DNA from: Biomphalaria glabrata
Lineage: Eukaryota > Mollusca > Gastropoda > Planorbidae
Direction: 5' to 3'
Length of the DNA: 64,000 nt
Assembly (NCBI RefSeq): GCF_947242115.1
Contig: NC_074711.1
Coordinates: 6,789,934-6,853,933 of the forward strand
The notes under the pieces are model-generated. The model was given only the letters and a program-made list of their open reading frames with translations, was not told the DNA's origin and did no database searches. The position numbers and the translations under genes are program-made. Shown here in pieces: positions 11,366-24,284 of the stretch. Numbering within the stretch: position 1 is the first letter of the stretch; every line of letters starts with the position of its first letter.

Positions 11366-14300
11366 ACTCTCGGAACCAAAGAGTGAAAGAATGATGGCAT
11401 CACTATGATCACTTCTTGCTGGATCTGTCCAAGAGTCAATGAGTACAGGTATTTAATTTAAAATATAAAGTATTATTACTACTCAATTTTATTATAATTA
11501 CCAATTGATTAAGTTTAAAAAAAATTATTACTATACTTAGGCTACTATAATACTATATTAATATTTTTTCATATTCTTTAAGGTGGACCATGTTGGAAAA
11601 TAACTTTCAGTCAAGACTCAAGTTGAGACAAGAGCTCCATTGATGTTATTGATCAAACTGGTAATTTTTTTTTACAATGTTTTCAAGCCAAAAATGTTGT
11701 ATACAAATCTGATGATCCAGATTTCCTGAATAATTTATATTAGCAGTCTAGATTTACTTGTAAAATTTATTTAATACTTATTTTATTTTCTGTCTGCAGA
11801 ACATGTTCTAGAGATACTGGAGAAAAGATCTGAGTGCAGTACAGACTCATTAATTAAAAGAAGTATAAATACAATCAGGATTGGGTATGAAGCTAAATTC
11901 CCAATGGCAAATAATGTATCACTGTTGGAAATAGAAGTGAAACTGAAGGATGAAGATTCTCATGAAAATTTGGTAAGGCCATATTATATTGTAGGATTTA
12001 GGATGTAAAATATCATTTATGTGAATAGGTACTTCGATAAACTGACCTAGATCAATTTTTTTTCTCCCAAAAAATGGCTGAAAAGTGTGTCAGCACATTT
12101 TACCCTTTTTTTAGATTTTAAGGGTGGTCAGTTCCATCAAAGTTTTAGCATCAAAGTTTTAGCATATATTGTATTTGATTTGAGGACTAATTATGATTAC
12201 TTTTTGTAAACATAAGATATCAGAGATCATTTTTATTTGCTTTTGAAGCCAATCTGTTAAATTTTTCTTAACAAAAGTTTATGTGAAAGTTGACATTTTT
12301 ACAACTTTTTTCCTATAAAAGTTACAACAATGCTGTTTGCTACAATAATTTATCATATTATGAAATGTGTATATTTTAAATTTCATTAAATTCTCTTGGC
12401 GCACTTTAAAGATATTTGATATTAAAATCAACAAAGACAAAGAAGGGTAACATTTTCTTTTTTAAATAAAATAAAAGTGTATTTTCAAAGTTGATGGTTA
12501 AAATCTATTTTTAGTAACAACCAACACTGTGATTTACTGGAAATGGTCCATTTCTGTCTATCACAAGCTATTTTTAGAAGCACACATAGGAATCTTTCAG
12601 TTAGATTAACTTTTATAGTGTTTGAATGCTAGATTATGGAGAGGGAATGTGTCTTTATTATAATGACTTTGTAATCTGCAAATTTTAAAGTAAAAAGTTT
12701 AATTACTTTAAAAAATAATATTAAATATTACAATTTTTTTTTCAAATTTTTAGCTCAGCGAACTAATAATTATTTTTTTTTCTGTGTGTTGTTTTTTTCT
12801 ATTAATATACATGTAAATTAATAGTTAATAAATAAGTACATTATATTTTTAAAATGATGAGCTATTATTGCACAAAAATTCAAGTAAAAAATCTTTTAAT
12901 AACTTCTAAAAAAATCGCAAGGTTTCTTTTTTATTTTATTGTCCGAAGCAAGAAATTTTTAATTTACAATCTAATTTTTAAACCATTTAAATTAAGGCAT
13001 TTTAAAATGATTAATTGCCAGTGCTCTACAAAAAGGTTAAAACTGTTTTTTTATGAAGTTTATGAAACTTATAGTAGTTATAGTCATTAAATTTTAGGAA
13101 ATATTTTTCTGCGCAGTGCTATTTTCATTTATAATTTATAAGAATTATCTATCTGATGCATATAAATAGCTATTTAAATACAGTAGAATTATAATTAAAC
13201 AAAATAAAACACAATACAGATCTCTGATTTGTTTTATTTGTGATTTTTGGGCTCATATGATGATAAAATCACATATATTTTTATTTTTTGTCGAAGGCTT
13301 TTTTTTATATATTAACTTTTTTTCAAAGATTTTATTGCTTGGTCTTATTTTTTAAATTTATTTTAACAGAATACTGGTTAATGTAAAAGAGTGTGAAGTT
13401 TCAACCCCAATCTTTAAGACTTTTTATAATACAGTTAATTTAAGTTCAACTGTCAGTTGTTTCGGTCACAGATTTTTTATTTATTTACAAAGGCTAAAGA
13501 AGGCTAATTTTTGGCCACTAAAAATTTAATAACTTCCCTCACAATTAACTCAGCAATATAAAATTGGTATCATTGGAAAGCATTTCTCAAGCTCTATCTA
13601 ACTAAATAGGTTCCATTGCATTGTGATCATTTTGAAATTTTTATCGAAGTACCTAATGTGAAACAATAATTCAGCTATTTATTTATTTATGTGTCAGCAG
13701 AATCATACTTATCTCATCTTATATATTACAGATCTATCCAGTGAAAACAGCATTAAGAGAACAATAGTATGGATTATAACTTGGCTGGACTGGACATGGC
13801 ACAAACAGAAAATAAATGTATTGAATTTTCAATCCAAATTATGGATATTAGGTATGAATTTTTATTTCCATATTTTTAACTAACATAATCTTTATAATTT
13901 TTTTTTATGCCACAATTGCATTGTTACTTTTCTTTCAAATCATTTCTTGATCAAATGCTGCGTCAACCTAACCTAAGAGGCTCATAAGTATTTTAATTTT
14001 TTATGAACATTGTGTGAAAACTGATAGGTCTTTATACCTCCTATAATTCGCTGTGTGGTTGTGAAATGTTTTCTCCACCATCACCAGATAACTATGTCAG
14101 TGACTTTCTATTGGAAAAACATACTACTTATACATATGATGGTAGGCTCATATTTCACAGAATTTTGAACTCTCTGTTATCACTTGTTGGAACAACTGAA
14201 GCTCAATTGCATCTTGAGGGACAGATAAACAACAATTAATGTACTGTTAGTTTACGTCAAGTCACGTTTGGTATATGATACGAGTTGTAAGATTAAAAAA

Positions 14301-14637
14301 AATAATTTTTTTTTTAAATTTTTTTTTTAACTTGTGCAGGATATGTACATGTGCGAAAATACAGTAGTTAATGAAGCCTGCATACACAAATCATGAATAG
14401 ATAATGTCAGCATTTTTTGGTTTGGAAAAAGTGAAAATCATTGTGTTTTTGTTTTTTGTATGTTTTATATGAACATTTCATTTTGAAATCATAGGAATAT
14501 ATTTTTTTTTTAATTTTTTTTTTAATGTTCTTCTTAGATTATTCAAGTGAGTTACCCAAGTCTGTCAAATAACTTAGAGAAAGTACTTGAACTTGGCACA
14601 TGTGATGGCACAGAAATCGTAAAAAAAGAAGGATGAT
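11366..14637 (+). pseudogene. Decayed multi-exon gene with DUF4806-like stretch, left arm
   Basis: Several short segments are flanked by good splice signals: 11366-11448, 11583-11660, 11800-11972 (TCTGCAG before, GTAAGG after) and 13732-13851. The third encodes a polar stretch ending YEAKFPMANNVSLLEIEVKLKDED; the fourth encodes SSENSIKRTIVWIITWLDWTWHKQK. The FP...LLEIE.KLKD and IKR...W.WHK pattern resembles DUF4806, a domain of unknown function common in invertebrate genomes. The first two segments carry in-frame stops and phases do not agree throughout, so the gene looks dead or wrongly delimited. A further open stretch at about 14015-14240 (encoding MFSPPSPDNYVSDFLLEKHTT) and one at 14538-14637 might be later exons. 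The family assignment is tentative. Confidence 0.35.
12854..13090 (+). other. AT-rich open frame mirrored at 20205-20441; probably not a gene
   Basis: A 78-codon frame here and its mirror differ by two residues in the translations. The composition is Lys, Phe, Ile and Tyr rich, as expected from random AT-rich DNA, and lies inside an apparent intron of the decayed gene. Preservation of the frame reflects the recency of the inverted duplication rather than selection. Confidence 0.4.
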
Positions 14638-15002
14638 CCCAAACATGTAAAACATTTTACAAACAAACCTAATCAAAGTTTATAAATGTTTAAAAAAAGT
14701 AAGATGCACAAGCAAATTTATTTACATACTACAGATATTAGAACTAATGACTAATGGAAAAAAAAACTACCTATCTAGACTTAACAACAAAGAAATAAGT
14801 AAATATAATATTTCAAACATGTGCTGGATCTTGTTAGTTTAATAACATACTATGTAGGTGCATTACATAAAACATGTAGTGGTTCTTGGTTGTTGATTAC
14901 TGGTACTGTGCTTTTTTCAAATACACATTAGTTTTGTCATATATTAATTATAAATATTTATGTTCACCATTAATTATTTCGTTCAGCTATAGCAACATAA
15001 GG

Positions 15003-15250
15003 AAGGCATGGTGGCTAAGTGGTTAAGCATTTGGCTTCCAGACCCGAATTAGAATCTCAGTGAAAATTGGGATTTTTAAGACACCCTAACTCTGATGGAT
15101 ACTGGTACCGATTTTAGCTGGGGAAAGTAAAGACAGTTGTTTAGCTAGCCACATGACACCCTGCTTGTTAACCATTAGCCAAAGAAACTGATGGCCTTAA
15201 CATCATCTGCCCTATAGATGCTAAGTTTGAAAAGGGGAACTTTACTTTTA
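15003..15250 (+). repeat. tRNA-derived SINE with conserved central domain
   Basis: The head GGCATGGTGGCTAAGTGGTT matches a tRNA A-box; a degenerate B-box follows about 40 bases on. The body shares 'ggggaaagtaaagacagtt', 'gccacatgacaccctg' and 'catctgccctatagatg' with the SINE at 48246-48525. The shared body looks like one of the conserved SINE central domains described from molluscs and other metazoans (possibly the Nin domain); that name is from memory. It was already in place before the inverted duplication because it is mirrored at 18050-18302. Confidence 0.8.
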
Positions 15251-15644
15251 TTACAACATAAGGTTATAAGTTGACAGTTATAGATGATGTACCATATGAG
15301 CATCATTGTTGTTTACTAGCTTTTGAACAGTAGCTTGAAACATTTGCTCTTACTTACATAGAATATTCACTGTTAAAAAATTATGAATATGATAGTGCAG
15401 CTAGTTACTCTGCTCAAAATTGAAAAAAATATTTTGTTGAAATTATAAACATGAGCTACCGGTATATATAAATGTATAGTTTTCATTGTTGAGCACACAC
15501 TTTTTCTTTGGTACTGGGTAACGTACATGACCTATATTTTTTTGAGATATTATCATCTAAAATTAGGCAAGGTCTTGAGAATATTTACCTCGAACAGACT
15601 CATCTTTGGGTTTTTGTGCATGTAGACCCTATTGATTAAAAAGC

Positions 15645-16262
15645 ACCATTCTCTAATTATATTTTACTTGTTTAAATTTATATATATATGGTTATTAATT
15701 ATTCTTTGTATTTATTTTTTTAATTTTTTTTTGTAAAGTAAGCACTGGTATTTTTCTAAAAGTATGTTTCACATTTATTTCATTTTAAACAAATTAAGTC
15801 ATTTACTTAATGTTCAATTATGTTCTAAATGTATGTTTTTAAAATTTCAGTGTTTATATTGCTAACATTTCACAAACTTGTTACAGGTAGCTTATTTTTG
15901 TTTTGGTCATTTTTTCTTTAGAACTACCGATACAACATAATCTGATGTTAATTTTAAAAAAAAATAATTTATTTCATGATTGTGAAAACAGTTTGCTTTT
16001 CAATTTACATACAGCAGGCTCATACTTTGTTTAGATAATTCTGAATTACATTCTATATATAATTTATATGTTTCTGTATAGGCTATTCAAGCTTTTGTAC
16101 ATGTTAAAATTTCATAAATTTGGTAGCCATTATATTTTTTAAAAAATTTTATGGTATAAGTACTTATTGTATTTTTAAAAATATAAGCATCCATATTTTA
16201 AAAACTTATTTCTAATTTGCCATTTTAAGCAATTTGTTATTACAATTAATATTTAAATGAAT
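15645..16262. other. Left central spacer, diverged from the right spacer
   Basis: About 580 AT-rich bases between 'ctattgatta' and 'agcaatttgttattac' are missing at the corresponding point of the right arm (17655-17670). Part of this sequence (15850-16080, with 'atattgctaaca', 'cagtttgctttt' and 'attctgaattacattct') is recognisably but imperfectly similar to the inverse of 17340-17615. This points to an older local duplication that predates the arms. No gene is seen. Confidence 0.5.
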
Positions 16263-17100
16263 ATGCTTTTACCTAAGGGCACCCGTTTGGGCCAACGTTC
16301 ATCCCCCACTTGGGGCCCATATGGTTAGCATGGGCTTGCCCAGTTGGGGCCCTTACTGGGCCCAAAATCTTTGCTATCAGGGCCCCAACTGGGCAAGCCC
16401 ATGCTAACCATATGGGCCCCAAGTGGGGGATGAACGTTGGCCCAAACGGGTGCCCTTAGGGCTGAATCTGGGCTCAGTCAGGGGGCCCAGAAAATCCCAG
16501 TGTTAAACCCTTGTGGGGCCAGTAAGGGGAAGGACTTGTGGGCCCCAACAGGGTAAGAGATACTTGGCCCTTTGGGGACAATTAATGAAAGCCCAATTAG
16601 GGCCCTTAAGGGTCAAGTCTGGGCTCAGTTAGGGGGCCCAGATGCAACCCTGACAGAACCCTCATGGGGCCAGTATGGGGTAAACATTGAGGGGCCAGAA
16701 AGGGCTAAACACATGGGCCCCCTTTGGGGGATGAACGTTGGCCCAAACGGGTGCCCTTAGGGCTGAGTCTGGGCTCAGTTAGGGGGCCCAGATGAACCCT
16801 TGATGGAACCCTCATGGGGCCAGTATGGGGCAAACATTGAGGGGCCAGAAAGGGCTAACCACATGGGCCCAATTTGGGGGATGAATGTTGGCCCAAATGG
16901 GTGCCCTTAGGGCTGAGTCTGGGCTCAGTTAGGGGGCCCAGATGAAGCCTTGATGGATCCCTTATGGGGCCAGTATGGGGCAAACATTGAGGGGCCAGAA
17001 AGGGCTAACCACATGGGCCCCATTTGGGGGATGAATGTTGGCCCAAACGGGTGCCCTTAGGGCTAAGTCTGGGTTCAGTTAGGGGCCCAGATGAGGCCAG
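16263..17100 (+). repeat. Central GGGCCC tandem-repeat element
   Basis: This fills the middle of the giant inverted repeat. It begins with an inverted terminal section forming a perfect hairpin with the next section. It then runs in plus orientation with the same leading order as the left-arm array: 'gggcccagaaaatccc', 'gacttgtgggcccc', 'agatacttgg', 'attaatgaaagccc', followed by units marked by GATGAA(C/T)GTTGGCCC at 16729, 16880 and 17029. It ends at 'gatgaggccag'. A 62-codon frame at 16572 follows the repeat and is not a gene. Confidence 0.85.
16272..16460. repeat. Perfect 81-bp inverted repeat with 27-bp loop at the centre
   Basis: Positions 16272-16352 are the exact reverse complement of 16380-16460, compared base by base, with a 27-base spacer (16353-16379). 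The arms consist of the terminal section of the GGGCCC element. The loop matches the element edge seen at the outer side of the right-arm array (about 26786-26812) with a few changes. Perfect identity contrasts with the visible divergence between neighbouring array units, so this palindrome is very recent or kept identical by conversion. It would form a strong cruciform or hairpin. Confidence 0.9.
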
Positions 17101-17650
17101 TAAGAAATGACACTGAGCTCTAGCTGAAATGGCATAAAATGACATAAATAATTACATAAACAATTTACTAGTTGAAATAAATAGTTTATTGCATTATAAA
17201 ATGTTAATGTTAGCAACTATTAAAAATAATTAAAAATACCGGAATACACTAAAAATCTTTTTTAAAAAGTAAAAGCAATACCTGTAGCAAAGATTTTAAC
17301 TGTGAAAATTGATCCTATAATATTATAGTATACTATGGAAAATGCATTGAGTCAACAAAAAAGTTGTGAATGATAACATGAAAATCTATAACAAATTTAT
17401 AAAGAACATAATTCAGGATCATCTACAGAAAGTATAAGTGCTGTATAAAAATTATGTTTAAAGCAAACAGTTTTGACAATCATAAAAACAACAACAATAA
17501 CAACAAAGAACAACAACTTAGCTTTTGTAATTATGTAAAAAAAATATAAAAAAATAAAAGTAACAAAAAAAGTATTTTTGAGTTGGTGGAATGTAAGCAA
17601 TATGTACACTGAAATAAGTAAAAGCATATTCATTTAAATATTAATTGTAA
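17101..17650. other. Right central spacer
   Basis: AT-rich DNA between the central array and the right arm. Inverted, part of it is a diverged relative of 15850-16080. A 78-codon hydrophobic frame on the minus strand (17397-17633) is rich in Phe, Leu, Ile and Val, as expected from T-rich DNA, and shows no domain. No gene is supported. Confidence 0.5.
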
Positions 17651-18049
17651 TAACAAATTGCTTTAATCAATAGGGTCTACATGCACAAAAACCCAAAGAT
17701 GAGTCTGTTCGAGGTAAATATTCTCAAGACCTCGCCTAATTTTAGATGATAATATCTCAAAAAAATATAGGTCATGTACGTTACCTAGTACCAAAGAAAA
17801 AGTGTGTGCTCAACAATGAAAACTATACATTTATATATACCGGTAGCTCATGTTTATAATTTCAACAAAATATTTTTTTCAATTTTGAGCAGAGTAACTA
17901 GCTGCACTATCATATTCATAATTTTTTAACAGTGAATATTCTATGTAAGTAAGAGCAAATGTTTCAAGCTACTGTTCAAAAGCTAGTAAACAACAATGAT
18001 GCTCATATGGTACATCATCTGTAACTGTCAACTTATAACCTTATGTTGT

Positions 18050-18302
18050 AATAAAAGTAAAGTTCCCCTTTTCAAACTTAGCATCTATAGGGCAGATGAT
18101 GTTAAGGCCATCAGTTTCTTTGGCTAATGGTTAACAAGCAGGGTGTCATGTGGCTAGCTAAACAACTGTCTTTACTTTCCCCAGCTAAAATCAGGTACCA
18201 GTATCCATCAGAGTTAGGGTGTCTTAAAAATCCCAATTTTCACTGAGATTCTAATTCGGGTCTGGAAGCCAAATGCTTAACCACTTAGCCACCATGCCTT
18301 CC
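18050..18302 (-). repeat. tRNA-derived SINE, mirror copy in right arm
   Basis: This is the reverse complement of 15003-15250 with only small differences, and it is part of the inverted duplication rather than an independent insertion. Confidence 0.8.
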
Positions 18303-18654
18303 TTATGTTGCTATAGCTGAACGAAATAATTAATGGTGAACATAAATATTTATAATTAATATATGACAAAACTAATGTGTATTTGAAAAAAGCACAGTAC
18401 CGGTAATCAACAACCAAGAACCACTACATGTTTTATGTAATGCACCTACATAGTATGTTATTAAACTAACAAGATCCAGCACATGTTTGAAATATTATAT
18501 TTACTTATTTCTAAGTTGTTAAGTCTAGATAGGTAGTTTTTTTTTCTCCATTAGTCATTAATTCTAATATCTGTAGTATGTAAATAAATTTGCTTGTGCA
18601 TCTTACTTTTTTTAAACATTTATAAACTTTGATTAGGTTTGTTTGTAAAATGTT

Positions 18655-21600
18655 TTACATGTTTGGGATCATCCTTTTTTTTTTTTACAATTTCTGTGCC
18701 ATCACATGTGCCAAGTTCAAGTACTTTCTCTAAGTTATTTGACAGACTTGGGTAACTCACTTGAATAATCTAAGAAGAACATAAAAAAAAAAATTTAAAA
18801 AAAAATATATTCCTATGATTTCAAAATGAAATGTTCATATAAAACATACAAAAAACAAAAACACAATGATTTTCACTTTTTCCAAACCAAAAAATGCTGA
18901 CATTATCTATTCATGATTTGTGTATGCAGGCTTCATTAACTACTGTATTTTCGCACATGTACATATCCTGCACAAGTTAAAAAAAAATAATATTTTTTTT
19001 AATCTTACAACTCGTATCATATACCAAACGTGACTTGACGTAAACTAACAGTACATTAATTGTTGTTTATCTGTCCCTCAAGATGCAATTGAGCTTCAGT
19101 TGTTCCAACAAGTGATAACAGAGAGTTCAAAATTCTGTGAAATATGAGCCTACCATCATATGTATAAGTAGTATGTTTTTCCAATAGAAAGTCACTGACA
19201 TAGTTATCTGGTGATGGTGGAGAAAACATTTTACAACCACACAGCGAATTATAGGAGGTATAAAGACCTATCAGTTTTCACACAATGTTCATAAAAAATT
19301 AAAATACTTATGAGCCTCTTAGGTTAGGTTGACGCAGCATTTGATCAAGAAATGATTTGAAAGAAAAGTAACAATGCAATTGTGGCATAAAAAAAAATTA
19401 TAAAGATTATGTTAGTTAAAAATATGGAAATAAAAATTCATACCTAATATCCATAATTTGGATTGAAAATTCAATACATTTATTTTCTGTTTGTGCCATG
19501 TCCAGTCCAGCCAAGTTATAATCCATACTATTGTTCTCTTAATGCTGTTTTCACTGGATAGATCTGTAATATATAAGATGAGATAAGTATGATTCTGCTG
19601 ACACATAAATAAATAAATAGCTGAATTATTGTTTCACATTAGGTACTTCGATAAAAATTTCAAAATGATCACAATGCAATGGAACCTATTTAGTTAGATA
19701 GAGCTTGAGAAATGCTTTCCAATGATACCAATTTTATATTGCTGAGTTAATTGTGAGGGAAGTTATTAAATTTTTAGTGGCCAAAAATTAGCCTTCTTTA
19801 GCCTTTGTAAATAAATAAAAAATCTGTGACCGAAACAACTGACAGTTGAACTTAAATTAACTGTATTATAAAAAGTCTTAAAGATTGGGGTTGAAACTTC
19901 ACACTCTTTTACATTAACCAGTATTCTGTTAAAATAAATTTAAAAAATAAGACCAAGCAATAAAATCTTTGAAAAAAAGTTAATATATAAAAAAAAGCCT
20001 TCGACAAAAAATAAAAATATATGTGATTTTATCATCATATGAGCCCAAAAATCACAAATAAAACAAATCAGAAATCTGTATTGTGTTTTATTTTGTTTAA
20101 TTATAATTCTACTGTATTTAAATAGCTATTTATATGCATCAGATAGATAATTCTTATAAATTATAAATGAAAATAGCACTGCGCAGAAAAATATTTCCTA
20201 AAATTTAATGACTATAACTACTATAAGTTTCATAAACTTCATAAAAAAACAGTTTTAACCTTTTTGTAGAGCACTGGCAATTAATCATTTTAAAATGCCT
20301 TAATTTAAATGCTTTAAAAATTAGATTGTAAATTAAAAATTTCTTGCTTCGGACAATAAAATAAAAAAGAAACCTTGCGATTTTTTTAGAAGTTATTAAA
20401 AGATTATTTACTTGAATTTTTGTGCAATAATAGCTCATCATTTTAAAAATATAATGTACTTATTTATTAACTATTAATTTACATGTATATTAATAGAAAA
20501 AAACAACACACAGAAAAAAAAAAAATTATTAGTTCGCTGAGCTAAAAATTTGAAAAAAAAAAAGTAATATTTAATATTTTTTAAAGTAATTAAACTTTTT
20601 ACTTTAAAATTTGCAGATTACAAAGTCATTATAATAAAGACACATTCCCTCTCCATAATCTAGCATTCAAACACTATAAAAGTTAATCTAACTGAAAGAT
20701 TCCTATGTGTGCTTCTAAAAATAGCTTGTGATAGACAGAAATGGACTATTTCCAGTAAATCACAGTGTTGGTTGTTACTAAAAATAGATTTTAACCATCA
20801 ACTTTGAAAATTAATATCTAAAGAGTGTGCAAAGCTACAAAGTTCAAACTTAGCACACAGATATATATTAACATGCTAAATTCAATAGAATTAGTGAGAT
20901 TGTTGTAACCATAAACACTTTTATTTTATTTAAAAAAGAAAATGTTACCCTTCTTTGTCTTTGTTAATTTTAATATCAAATATCTTTAAAGTGCGCCAAG
21001 AGAATTTAATGAAATTTGAAATATACACATTTCATAATATGATAAATTATTGTAGCAAACAGCATTGTTGTAACTTTTATAGGAAAAAAGTTGTAAAAAT
21101 GTCAACTTTCACATAAACTTTTGTTAAGAAAAATTTAACAGATTGGCTTCAAAAGCAAATAAAAATGATCTCTGATATCTTATGTTTACAAAAAGTAATC
21201 ATAATTAGTCTTCAAATCAAATACAATATGCTAAAACTTTGATGCTAAAACTTTGATGGAAATGACCACCCCTAAAAAAAGGGTAAAATGTGCTGACACA
21301 CTTTTCAGCCATTTTTTGGGAGAAAAAAAATTGATCTAGGTCAGTTTATCAAAGTACCTATTCACATAAATGATATTTTACATCCTAAATCCTAAAATAT
21401 AATATGGCCTTACCAAATTTTCATGAGAATCTTCATCCTTCAGTTTCACTTCTATTTCCAACAGTGATACATTATTAGCCATTGGGAATTTTGCTTCATA
21501 CCCAATCCTGATTGTATTTATCTCTGCTTCTTTTAATTAATGAGTCTGTACTGCACTCAAATCTTTTCTCCAGTATCTCTAGAACATGTTCTGCAGACAG

Positions 21601-21930
21601 AAAATAAAATAAGTATTAAATAAATTTTACAAGTAAATCTAGACTGCTAATATAAATTATTCAGGAAATCTGGATCATCAGATTTGTATACATTTTTGGC
21701 TTGAAAATATTGTAAAAAAAAATTACCAGTTTGATCAATAACATCAATGGAGCTCTTGTCTCAACTTGAGTCTTGACTATTATTTTCCAACATGGTCCAC
21801 CTTGAAGAATATGAAAAAATATTAATATAGTAGCCTAAGTATAGTAATAATTTTTTTAAACTTAATCAATTGGTAATTATAATAAAATTGAGTAGTAATA
21901 ATACTTTATATTTTAAATTAAATACCTGTA
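18655..21930 (-). pseudogene. Mirror copy of the DUF4806-like gene remnant, right arm
   Basis: This is the inverse duplicate of the remnant at 11366-14637. The equivalent of its 173-bp segment lies at about 21414-21590, and that of its 120-bp segment at 19444-19563, both between conserved splice signals. The first is 4 bases longer than its partner, which changes the reading frame, so the two copies have decayed independently. The same premature stop in the preceding segment is present in both arms and so probably predates the duplication. Confidence 0.35.
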
Positions 21931-24253
21931 CTCATTGACTCTTGGACAGATCCAGCAAGAAGTGATCATAGTGATGCCATCATTCTTTCACTCTTTGGTT
22001 CCGAGAGTCTGAAAATCATTTTTTTTTAACATTTCAATTTTTTAAAATCAAAGTCACACATGAGAAATATTAAATACATAGATCTACATAAGGCATAAGC
22101 AATATAAAGATAAATTATAAATTCTGCACAACATATTGAATGACAAGATTATTGACTAGTTTCAGTATAGTATAGGTAGTATAACATTGTTAGATTTGCT
22201 TCTACAAAAAAGTATACAAAAATGTATTTATAGGCCTACATTTTGCATTTAAATTGAAAATAGATCTCAAGAACTCACGTATTTTAAAATATTAATTTTA
22301 ATGGTTGAATTTGGTTTTACTATCTTTTCTAAATTGACTTTCTAAATCTAATCTATTAAGGTTCTAATAAACTGTGACTGTGAGACACGCCACGGGATTC
22401 GAATGATTATAATTATTATTTCAAACGGCTTTCCTTGAGTCACTTAAAATAATTATTTGTGCCTAGTGACGGCCTAGTCTGACTAGACTTAAACCAAAAA
22501 AGCACATTCACAAACAAAAATGACATTAAAATTAAATGTAGATGTAGATCTAGATTCTAGATCTAATCTACTTTAATTTATCCAGACTTAATCTCTATAA
22601 ATAAGTATAAAATAATAAAGTAGATCTAATTGTCTAATAAAATAAAAAGTACCTTTGCTTGACGCACACATTCCAAAGTTGTTAGAATAGAGTCGAGTTA
22701 ATCACAAATCAACACAATCTTGAAGTAGATCTATGAGTACTATGACTGGAATGGGATGGTCATGGTGTTTGGTTCTGGCGCTATTTTTCTTAATGATGCA
22801 ATAGGCTGTAGCCTATCATGTAGACCTGTCTCTGGTTGGTCAATTGTAAGTAAGCCACGTGACCGGGTAGCCTACACATTGACCAGCGGCACAGTCTTTC
22901 TCCCCCCCCCCCTCAGGACTATAATCTTCTCTAATACTGTATTAGTAGTGTCTCTTGTTGAATATTTAAATTGTTTGTTTTATTAACGCTAGTATTTCGA
23001 TACCATATAGCAGTGTGCAGCATTTGAACAAATGATGTGAGGATGTGTTGGTTTATCTCGTGACCTCATCTACTTGACTACCGTACTTACACAAATTGCA
23101 TTATAGACATTATAATTAACGAAGATGGTTCTTACAAAGTTAGATTGCACGATTTAAAATATGACTCTAATTAATTTTATATATATTTTAAATCATAAAT
23201 ATTCTAGAATGGGGTATACAGTAGATAGTAGATAAAACACTGACACGTACATAGTCTACAACTATTGCTACAACACATTTGCATGCCTCTTGATTTTTTT
23301 TTTATGCTCTTTATCTTCGTAGAATCAGTCATCGATAATATTTACGAACTGTGCCTATAATGTAGTTTATTAGATCTGTCATGTAGCATGTATTTTGAGA
23401 TAACTTTTTTTTTTAAATGTATGAAACTGAATAGCAAATCCTGTCGTTCATATCATGATCTTGCCAGTTATATCTTATACTTTAAAATAAAAATTCCTTG
23501 AATTATATTTAAATCATAAGATAGTTTTAGTTACGTGTTTCATTATATTTGAATGTTATTGACCTAAACATTTGTGTAACTCATAAAAGAAAGAGATCAC
23601 AAGGTCTATTACGTCAACAAAAAGATCGAGTAAAGAGGTGGTACGAAAAAGATTTACAGTGAGAGTCAGCGAGCCTTGACCTACTGACCATCAGTGTGAA
23701 CACGTGTACTTTCTTGCTTGATAGCACGCGTTCTATGCAACGAGCAAGGAAAACGTCAAACACGTGTTAACCTAAGCTGATCTTTATTTGTAGGAATTTT
23801 ACACGCACTCGATCTTTATAAATTAATATCTATATTTAAATATAACTGAGACAAACATTTAAATCAATATAAAAGCATTCTTATTAGTCATGTTTCAAAA
23901 CGACTAAATAAATTCAAACAAGATTGGTAAAACCCCTATTGTTAATATTCTTTGCTTGTGTAAAGTTTTTTTACATTAAAAATATCTACCGGTACTGGAA
24001 ACTAGCATTATAGGCTACATTAAAACTTTTAAAATCGGCTTATTACCAGAAGATGCAATAAGAATTGCAAATAATTTATTTATTTGAAATCTAATTGAAC
24101 AGTGCAACTATACACAATTACAGTAAATCAGATCTGTAGTATGAATGGTTAAAATATATTTAATACATGTTACAGATAAAACGTAAAAAAAAAAAAAAAA
24201 AGAAACCAATGCTGTGCTTGTTTAACTGAATCTGTTGATTTTCTATGTTAACC

Positions 24254-24284
<31 letters not shown>

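Larger units (their letters stand above)
1701..15645 (+). repeat. Left arm of giant inverted repeat
   Basis: Read outward to inward, this arm is the reverse complement of 17650-27538. Anchors include 1701-1720 against 27519-27538, 1740-2105 against 27134-27499 (both encode the same 121-codon frame), 10424-10606 against 22756-22938, 12854-13090 against 20205-20441 and 13689-13883 against 19412-19606. For the inner anchors the two coordinates sum to a constant, 33295, so the arms are colinear. The left arm is longer because a 4.3-kb transposon sits at 2428-6724. By eye the arms differ by at most a few changes per 100 bases plus scattered indels. No target duplication is visible at the outer ends. 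Confidence 0.93.
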
